From positions 1 to 11,437 of the forward strand of contig JAGLCH010000349.1 in the NCBI GenBank assembly GCA_023146355.1: a DNA stretch of 11,437 nucleotides. Direction: 5' to 3'. Under the pieces are notes generated by a model. The model did no database searches. It worked only from the letters and a program-made list of their open reading frames with translations, and had not been told where the DNA came from. The stretch is from Bacteriovoracaceae bacterium. Lineage in GTDB: Bacteria; Bdellovibrionota; Bacteriovoracia; Bacteriovoracales; Bacteriovoracaceae. Position 1 is the first letter of the stretch, and every line of letters starts with the position of its first letter. Positions 6,699-11,437 of this stretch are shown in pieces. Made by a program: the position numbers and the translations under genes.

Positions 6699-6911
6699 CT
6701 AAGCGTCTGATTGGCCATTCAAAAACTTGTCTATGATAACCTCTGCCTTGTACAAGGGCTTTTCTTCAAACTTTTCATCTAGAGAGTAGCGGCTAAATGA
6801 ATTGCGCTTCTTTCTAGTTTTTAGCTTGAGTTGCTTACTTGTTTTGCCTGGTCTGAGAATCTCATCAAAAGACGTTTGTTTTGCTACTTCTCTTACATTC
6901 GATGCCTTCAT
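6699..6911 (-). CDS. Hypothetical small basic protein (70 aa)
   Basis: Not recognised. It is supported as real by AGGAG 5 nt before the ATG and by a strong terminator 12 bp beyond its stop. The 70-residue protein has no signal peptide or membrane segment. Residues about 23-43 form a strongly basic Lys/Arg tract (GKTSKQLKLK, TRKKRN) followed by a Ser/Arg patch (SFSRYS); the C-terminal third alternates acidic and basic residues with a short predicted helix (YKAEVIIDKFL). The basic tract could suit nucleic-acid or ribosome binding, but nothing in the sequence proves that. Transcribed alone and divergently from rlmN. Confidence 0.7.
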   Translation of the reverse strand: MKASNVREVAKQTSFDEILRPGKTSKQLKLKTRKKRNSFSRYSLDEKFEEKPLYKAEVIIDKFLNGQSDA

Positions 6912-7058
6912 GGTTACTCCTGCATAATGGTGTCCAAATAGTTCAGTTTAGGGTGTTGAACTTTTGTAACTATTATTGCACTTTTTGAATAAATCTTAAG
7001 TATTTTAATGCATAATTTATCTTCAAGGTTAGTTGAGCTTATTTGTCTATATTTTCAG

Positions 7059-7088
7059 TTGCTTAAAAGAATAGGCTGAATAGATACT
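7059..7088 (+). promoter_or_regulatory. Weak candidate promoter for rlmN
   Basis: TTGCTT (7059-7064), 18-bp spacer, GATACT (7083-7088), about 80 bp before the rlmN ATG. It lies in the AT-rich 256-bp region (6912-7167) between divergent genes, which otherwise shows no ORF with a ribosome binding site. The match is modest; other AT-rich boxes nearby are almost as good. Confidence 0.22.
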
Positions 7089-7167
7089 GTTTATGGCATG
7101 AGTGAAATATTGCCCATACCTGTTGACCGTGTCTCCTCTGTAAGAGTAGTTTGTGACAGGAGTTTAT

Positions 7168-8232
7168 ATGAGATCTATATTTTCGTTTACCCTCAGTGAG
7201 ATGAGGGAGTATTTAGTTGAGCATGGTTGTGCAAAATTTGCTGCCGATCAAGTGTATCAATGGCTGTACAAGCACCACGAAATCGATATCGATAAGTGGA
7301 CCAATATATCTAAAAAAATCAAAGAGCACTTCAGAGAAAATATTAGCTTCAAGCTTCCAGAGGTCGTTTTTCATATACAATCGACGGATGGGACTAGAAA
7401 GTTTTTGCTCGAACTTGATGATGGTAACACTGTAGAGACTGTTGCTATTCCTGCTCAAGGACGCCTTACTCAGTGTATTTCCTCTCAAGTTGGATGTGCT
7501 ATGGGGTGCCTCTTTTGCAATACAGGTACGATGGGGTTTATTCGTCACCTTACTGTTGCTGAAGTTGTTGGCCAGTATATGGCAGTGACAAAATGGGTAC
7601 GTGAGAACGGAGATGATCCCGAGATACGTATCTCAAACCTCGTTTATATGGGACAAGGAGAGCCACTTCATAACTTTGACAATATGCTTCAGGCAACTAA
7701 GGTCTTTATGGAAGAAAAGGGACTAGCTATTGGTGGAAGAAAAATAACTCTTTCAACTTCTGGGCTTGTTCCACAAATAAAGAAGCTTAATGATTTTCCC
7801 GCAGTAAATCTTGCCGTTTCACTGCACTCTACTTTTGACGAGAAGCGCAGCCAGCTAATGCCAGTAAACGATAAGTGGGGCCTTACAAAACTATTTGAGG
7901 CACTCAATTCCCTTGAATTGAGAGAGTTTCGCTTTATCACCTACGAATACCTCCTGATTGCTGATTTTAATGATCGACCAGAAGATATTGCAGGACTTTG
8001 TAGATTACTTGATACTAAAAGTTCGAAGATCAATCTGATCCCCTATAATGAATTTCCAGGCTCTCCATATAAAAGACCCGACGATGAGAAAATCGAATGG
8101 TTTAAAAATCAATTACTAAAGAAAGGCCATGTGTGCACCACGCGGGCTTCTAAGGGCTCTGATATCATGGCGGCCTGCGGGCAACTCAAGAGTAAAGAAG
8201 ATAAAAAAAATAGAGGAGATGAGAGCTTATAG
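7168..8232 (+). CDS. rlmN: Dual-specificity 23S rRNA/tRNA adenine-C2 methyltransferase RlmN
   Basis: RlmN is a radical-SAM enzyme that methylates C2 of A2503 in 23S rRNA and A37 in some tRNAs, by way of a methylated cysteine. The 354-residue protein has the [4Fe-4S] motif CAMGCLFC (Cys110, Cys114, Cys117), the upstream conserved Cys103 (TQCISSQVGC), GQGEPLHNF, TLSTSGLVP, NLAVSLHS, and the C-terminal AACGQL with Cys337 as the expected methyl-carrying cysteine. The N-terminal 60 residues match the RlmN accessory domain. ATG at 7168 is preferred because AGGAG lies 5 nt before it; a GTG at 7153 would add five residues but would place this site inside the gene. The last codons contain an A8 run that serves as the U-tract of a terminator on the other strand. 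Confidence 0.97.
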   Translation: MRSIFSFTLSEMREYLVEHGCAKFAADQVYQWLYKHHEIDIDKWTNISKKIKEHFRENISFKLPEVVFHIQSTDGTRKFLLELDDGNTVETVAIPAQGRLTQCISSQVGCAMGCLFCNTGTMGFIRHLTVAEVVGQYMAVTKWVRENGDDPEIRISNLVYMGQGEPLHNFDNMLQATKVFMEEKGLAIGGRKITLSTSGLVPQIKKLNDFPAVNLAVSLHSTFDEKRSQLMPVNDKWGLTKLFEALNSLELREFRFITYEYLLIADFNDRPEDIAGLCRLLDTKSSKINLIPYNEFPGSPYKRPDDEKIEWFKNQLLKKGHVCTTRASKGSDIMAACGQLKSKEDKKNRGDESL

Positions 8233-8241
8233 CTCCCCTCT
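8203..8241 (-). terminator. Probable terminator for the minus-strand exported-protein gene
   Basis: On the minus strand a GC-containing imperfect stem centred on GAGCT-ATA-AGCTC is followed by CTCCTCTA and a run of eight T (plus positions 8203-8210). It lies just beyond the stop of the 100-residue gene and reaches into the 3' end of rlmN. The stem is not perfect, so confidence is moderate. Confidence 0.5.
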
Positions 8242-8247
8242 TCTTCT

Positions 8248-8550
8248 CTATCTCGTATACTTCCATGGTGCAGGTACAAATTTGATCCTTTGTATCTTTC
8301 GACCACTATGAGATGCTGGATTTCGAGTTGCAGGAACTTTCTTTTCTGACGCAATTTCGCGAACGATAATTGGCATTTCAAGAACCTTGTACTCCATCCC
8401 TTTACTCCAGTTGTCTCCCACTTTCGCCGTATTTGATTGCATTGGTCCAGAAGTGTTGAACTCAATATTGGGGGGGCTATAGCTTTCGGCCATACACATC
8501 CCTGTAATCAATCCAGTAACAAGTAGAGTAAGTGTCCATAGCTTCTTCAT
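8248..8550 (-). CDS. Small exported hypothetical protein (100 aa)
   Basis: Not recognised. The start is the ATG at 8550, with GGAGG 6 nt upstream; a start 11 codons earlier would put extra charged residues ahead of the signal peptide. The N-terminus is a clear Sec signal peptide: MKK, a hydrophobic core (LWTLTLLVTGLITGMCM) and a likely cut after CMA. The mature part is about 80 residues, Asn/Ser/Pro-rich at first (SPPNIEFNTSGP) and basic at the end (SGRKIQRIKF, then PAPWKYTR). The only cysteine is inside the signal peptide and does not form a lipobox. Probably periplasmic or secreted. The gene is alone on its strand, convergent with rlmN (15-bp gap) and divergent from sppA. Confidence 0.75.
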   Translation of the reverse strand: MKKLWTLTLLVTGLITGMCMAESYSPPNIEFNTSGPMQSNTAKVGDNWSKGMEYKVLEMPIIVREIASEKKVPATRNPASHSGRKIQRIKFVPAPWKYTR

Positions 8551-8567
8551 AATTTTCCTCCAGTATT

Positions 8568-8596
8568 TTCCTACCTTACTCATCGGTCCCTATAAT
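8568..8596 (+). promoter_or_regulatory. Candidate promoter for the sppA-lapB run
   Basis: A perfect -10 box TATAAT (8591-8596) with a poor -35 TTCCTA (8568-8573) at 17-bp spacing, leaving a leader of about 95 nt before sppA. A second -10-like box, TATACT (8662-8667), lies closer to the gene. On the opposite strand the same stretch reads TATTAT (8592-8597) and may serve the divergent exported-protein gene. Confidence 0.33.
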
Positions 8597-8697
8597 AAAT
8601 ACTTGAGCGGAGCTGTCGGAGAATGAAAGAAAGTTGTCGTTATGTAGTATTTTTGGGAAGATATACTATTAATAAGTTAATTATGTGGAGGCCTTAA

Positions 8698-9615
8698 GTG
8701 TCTAATTCAAGAAATAGAACTGCCCTTGGAATTATCCTCGCAGTAGCGGTTCTTTTTGCTATTTTATTAATTTTTGCATCAAATACAATGAATCAAATCG
8801 AGTTCACAAGTGATAAGGCAATTCGTTCAGGCAACAAGGATTTGATTGCTGTTGTTGAGGTGGCCGGAGTTATTTTAAGCTCTAAAAAGACAATTGAAAA
8901 ACTTCATCTAGCAGAAGAAGATGATGACTATAAGGGGATTATTTTACGAGTTAATTCTCCGGGAGGCGCAGTAGGTCCGACTCAAGAGATCTACCATGAA
9001 ATCATCCGTATCAATAAAACAAAAAAAATATATGCAAGCTTTGGAGCAGTAGCTGCAAGTGGTGGTTACTATATCGGTGCTGCCGCTGATCAAATCTATT
9101 CCAATGCTGGATCTATGACGGGATCCATAGGTGTGATTATGCAGTTTAATGACATGTCCGAGCTATTCAAAATGGCAAAAATGACTCCTTATAATATCAA
9201 GGCAGGTAAGTACAAAGATATAGGTTCTACTAATCGACAAATGACAGCAGAAGAGCTAGCGATGATGAACTCAATGATTAAAGGGGTTCATCAGCAGTTT
9301 ATTGATGATATCTATGCGCCAAGACATGATCGACTCACGAAAAAAAATCTAGAACTCTATGCCCAAGGGCAAATATTTTCTGGAGCTCAGGCAAAAGAAT
9401 TAGGTCTTGTTGATAAGCTAGGTGGCATATGGGTCGCTGCAAGAGAGCTTCACCAGAACCTAGGATTAAAAAATAAACTCGCACTTGAATATGTAAAGAC
9501 GAAGAAAGAAAAATCTGTTTGGAGATTCTTTGACAAGCTGGACGAAGTATCATCACTCGTTGATGAATTTAAGGCCCAGAGCGTAACGACTCCAATGTTT
9601 CTCTATAAGCGTTAA
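8698..9615 (+). CDS. sppA: Signal peptide peptidase SppA, S49 family
   Basis: SppA digests leftover signal peptides in the inner membrane. The 305-residue protein is of the short, single-domain bacterial type, with one N-terminal transmembrane segment (about residues 9-27) and the protease domain outside the cytoplasm. Visible motifs are VNSPGGAVGP (85-94), VAASGGYYIGAAAD with nucleophile Ser121, GSMTGSIGVIMQ (138-149), and IKAGKYKDIGS with the general-base Lys173. AQGQIFSGAQAKELGLVDKLGG (about 227-248) is the typical C-terminal S49 block. The start is GTG, chosen because GGAGG is 6 nt upstream and no better in-frame start exists nearby. It is 14 nt ahead of lapB and probably co-transcribed. 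Confidence 0.96.
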   Translation: MSNSRNRTALGIILAVAVLFAILLIFASNTMNQIEFTSDKAIRSGNKDLIAVVEVAGVILSSKKTIEKLHLAEEDDDYKGIILRVNSPGGAVGPTQEIYHEIIRINKTKKIYASFGAVAASGGYYIGAAADQIYSNAGSMTGSIGVIMQFNDMSELFKMAKMTPYNIKAGKYKDIGSTNRQMTAEELAMMNSMIKGVHQQFIDDIYAPRHDRLTKKNLELYAQGQIFSGAQAKELGLVDKLGGIWVAARELHQNLGLKNKLALEYVKTKKEKSVWRFFDKLDEVSSLVDEFKAQSVTTPMFLYKR

Positions 9616-9629
9616 GTAAAAGGAATACG

Positions 9630-10859
9630 ATGCAAATTTACCTCGCATGGATGCAAGACCACCTGTTGGCAGTAGTTGCTATCATAATGATGGCAGTCTT
9701 GGTTTATCATTACCTTATAGAAAGAGACACAGGGGTAAAGCTCTCGAAGCGTTATCGAAATTCAATCTTTGAAGCTCAATCCAAAATATTTTTAAATGCT
9801 ACTCAGTACCTTATCTCTGGAAATAAAGACCTAGCTATTCGTGAATTTCTTAATGCCGTTGATCTAAATCGTGAGACTATCGATACTTACTTTGCTCTTG
9901 GTGGTTTATTTCGTAGTAATGGTGAAATTGAAAAGGCGATAAGTATACATCGATCGTTGATTGCGAGAGACAACATTTCAGAGTCTACTCGTTTAAGATC
10001 TCTGAAAGAATTAGCACTTGATTTTGATAAAGGTGGATTCGTTGATAAAGCGATTGAAACTTACAAAGACTGTTTGAGTATTAATCGTGATCAAGCAGAT
10101 GTTATTCAGTCTCTTTGTCGTATATTTGAAGACGTGGGAGAGTGGGATGACGCTCTTGAGTTTAGACTAATATTGGATAAGGTTAGTCTTGAAAATCAAG
10201 CAGAGACTATTTCTCATATTCTTGTCGAGAAGTCTAAAGGCCTATTTGAACGTGGTGAGTTTGCTCGTTGCCAAGATGAGCTTGAAGAAGCATTCCGTTA
10301 TGCTCCTTCTGTTTCTGCAAAGATCCTTTGGCTAAAGCTAAGTCTGACCAATGGAAATATGGATCGCGCAAAGTCGCTTCTTCTTGAACTTCTCTACGAA
10401 CACCCAATGTATGCAACATTTGTTTTTGAATCTCTTGAAGGGGGATTTCGAGGTGAAGAAAAGTTAGTACAAAATTATAATACTAGGCTAGAACTTCTAA
10501 AAAACTTTTTTCTAGATATAAGTGATGCTGAGCTCTTACAGTCTCCCTCCGTTATTTTGACAAAGGTTCGCCTTTTAAAAAGAAGCGGGAAGGTACTTGA
10601 TGCGTATGAACTTCTAAAATCTTGGACTGAACGCGACATCCGTTCTAATGAAGCACTTAAAGTTGAGTATATTAAGCTTCTCATCGACCTTGAGAAAAAA
10701 GATGAACTACTTATACATACTAAAGACTTAGTCGGAAATCTCGACAGTACATTAACTAAACATTTCTGTAAGTTATGCGGATATAATTCAGATGAAATAT
10801 TTTGGAGATGCCCTCAGTGTCATGAATGGGAAACAATTCAGTTCCGTTTAAAGGTTTAG
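9630..10859 (+). CDS. lapB: LapB (YciM)-like TPR protein with C-terminal rubredoxin-type zinc site
   Basis: LapB is an inner-membrane-anchored scaffold which in E. coli guides FtsH degradation of LpxC and so sets LPS output. The 409 residues (E. coli LapB has 389) begin with a membrane anchor (about residues 10-29), followed by a DTGVKLSKRYR-type juxtamembrane segment and successive TPR helices (for example NKDLAIREFLNAV, GEIEKAISIHRSL, GFVDKAIETYKDCL, GEFARCQDELEEAF, GNMDRAKSLLLELL). It ends with a CxxC...CxxC metal knuckle (Cys380, Cys383, Cys394, Cys397) with the LapB-like WRCPQCHEW. AAGGA 5 nt before the ATG supports the start. lapA, usually adjacent in gammaproteobacteria, is not here. 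Confidence 0.92.
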   Translation: MQIYLAWMQDHLLAVVAIIMMAVLVYHYLIERDTGVKLSKRYRNSIFEAQSKIFLNATQYLISGNKDLAIREFLNAVDLNRETIDTYFALGGLFRSNGEIEKAISIHRSLIARDNISESTRLRSLKELALDFDKGGFVDKAIETYKDCLSINRDQADVIQSLCRIFEDVGEWDDALEFRLILDKVSLENQAETISHILVEKSKGLFERGEFARCQDELEEAFRYAPSVSAKILWLKLSLTNGNMDRAKSLLLELLYEHPMYATFVFESLEGGFRGEEKLVQNYNTRLELLKNFFLDISDAELLQSPSVILTKVRLLKRSGKVLDAYELLKSWTERDIRSNEALKVEYIKLLIDLEKKDELLIHTKDLVGNLDSTLTKHFCKLCGYNSDEIFWRCPQCHEWETIQFRLKV

Positions 10860-10864
10860 TCCTG

Positions 10865-11251
10865 ATGAAATTATTAATTGCGATTATATTCATGTGCTCT
10901 TTTTTCTCATCAGTGGTCATTGCCAAGAAGGGCCATGTTGGTGTGATGTACTACAAGCATATATTTGGTAATGTTCACCAAAATCCTTCTCGTTATTCGT
11001 CTGCTCTCACAACGATTTCATGTGGACATCCTGTAAAAATATATTCGATAAAAATGGGAAACTGGGTAAAAGTTAAAGTGGGGGCTCAAAATGGATACCT
11101 ACCCATGAGTTTTCTCTCAACAAAGCGACCTAAGTGTTTTCAAGATAAATATCCTCGGTTTTTTGATAAGTTTGCTCTAGGTCCAACGGATCTTTATTAC
11201 TGGGGAAGGCTTTATGATCAATATGTAATCGGCAAGTCGAGGGTTCAGTAA
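10865..11251 (+). CDS. Exported bacterial SH3-type (SH3b) protein
   Basis: 128 residues. The start is the ATG at 10865, 5 nt after the lapB stop, because it opens directly on a signal peptide (MKLLIAIIFM then FFSSVVIA, probable cut after Ala20). The ribosome binding site is weak (AAGG about 10 nt upstream, inside lapB), suggesting translational coupling. Residues about 30-85 fit an SH3b fold: NVHQNPS, a CGHPVKIYSI strand, GNWVKVKV and NGYLPMSFLS, close to the usual pattern of Asn-Val, Gly-hydrophobic, Gly-x-Trp-x-Val, Gly-Tyr/Trp-hydrophobic. A short tail rich in aromatics (DLYYWGRLYDQY) follows. SH3b domains often bind peptidoglycan or peptides, so a periplasmic, wall-associated role is plausible but not shown. 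Confidence 0.85.
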   Translation: MKLLIAIIFMCSFFSSVVIAKKGHVGVMYYKHIFGNVHQNPSRYSSALTTISCGHPVKIYSIKMGNWVKVKVGAQNGYLPMSFLSTKRPKCFQDKYPRFFDKFALGPTDLYYWGRLYDQYVIGKSRVQ

Positions 11252-11437
11252 TGAAAAAAATCATTTGCATACTGATGGTCTTACTTATTTCTTCTGGAGC
11301 TGCTTTTTCCGAAGTAAAGGGACTTACAGAGAAAGAGGGGGAACTTCTCGACTTTCAATCGATAAAAAGTGTTCTTAAAAATGATGGTTTGGATGGAAAT
11401 GCCAAAAAAAAGCAAGGCAAATATACCAAAGCAAAAA
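11251..11437 (+). CDS. N-terminal part of an exported protein (3' end outside window)
   Basis: The ATG shares one base with the stop of the SH3 gene (TAATG), indicating coupling. 62 residues are visible: a signal peptide (MKKIICILMV, then a hydrophobic core to SGAAFS, probable cut after AFS), followed by a charged Glu/Lys-rich mature start (EVKGLTEKEGELLDF) and a Lys-rich stretch (AKKKQGKYTKAK). The family cannot be told from this part. Likely the fourth member of the sppA-lapB-SH3 run. Confidence 0.75.
   Translation, partial: MKKIICILMVLLISSGAAFSEVKGLTEKEGELLDFQSIKSVLKNDGLDGNAKKKQGKYTKAK

Noticed and set aside
7098..7199. 33-codon ORF in the leader of rlmN, a possible leader peptide
   Set aside because: No Shine-Dalgarno sequence before its ATG, no recognisable composition, and it overlaps the rlmN start in another frame. 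Chance ORF is more likely.
10826..10864. Upstream start for the SH3 protein
   Set aside because: It overlaps lapB and would put 13 residues in front of an otherwise ideal signal peptide starting at 10865.
1..11437. CRISPR arrays, tRNA or rRNA genes, insertion sequences, long repeats
   Set aside because: No regularly spaced repeats, cloverleaf-like segments, transposase motifs or paired terminal repeats were seen on either strand.

Overview
This AT-rich window is a chromosomal stretch from a Gram-negative bacterium. It carries a LapB homologue (lipopolysaccharide control), an inner-membrane SppA protease, several Sec-type exported proteins, and an FHA-GGDEF diguanylate cyclase whose architecture matches DgcB of Bdellovibrio. 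Together with several small orphan genes, this makes a Bdellovibrio/Bacteriovorax-type predator or relative my best guess for the host. That is an inference from gene content, not a proven placement. I see no mobile element, CRISPR array, tRNA or rRNA.

Layout, left to right. (1) Positions 1-642 hold the C-terminal part of a plus-strand gene with a PEGA-like region. It ends tail to tail with the next operon, and the two stop codons share one CTAG. (2) Positions 639-4257 are a minus-strand operon read dgc -> mutL -> miaA: an FHA-GGDEF diguanylate cyclase, the mismatch-repair ATPase MutL and the tRNA A37 prenyltransferase MiaA. The genes are packed with 5-nt or overlapping junctions. No ATG, GTG or TTG can start a full-length mutL; the only well-placed start is an ATA codon 8 nt after a Shine-Dalgarno sequence. 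(3) A 232-base divergent intergenic region leads into a plus-strand pair (4490-6641): a 571-residue protein that looks like a cytoplasmic GH35/GH42-type glycoside hydrolase fold, probably without the usual Asn-Glu acid/base pair, and a coupled 141-residue orphan. (4) A perfect 13-bp hairpin separates this pair from a convergent 70-residue basic protein (minus). (5) rlmN (7168-8232, plus) converges on a 100-residue exported orphan (minus). (6) From 8698 to the end there is a plus-strand run: sppA, lapB, an exported SH3-type protein and the beginning of another exported protein, with gaps of 14 nt, 5 nt and a 1-nt overlap. They are probably one transcript.

Functional reading. The minus operon couples a c-di-GMP signalling enzyme to two housekeeping nucleic-acid genes. 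The right-hand run is an envelope-maintenance group: a membrane protease, an LPS-control scaffold and periplasmic SH3-type proteins. The least explained part is the 4490-6641 pair.
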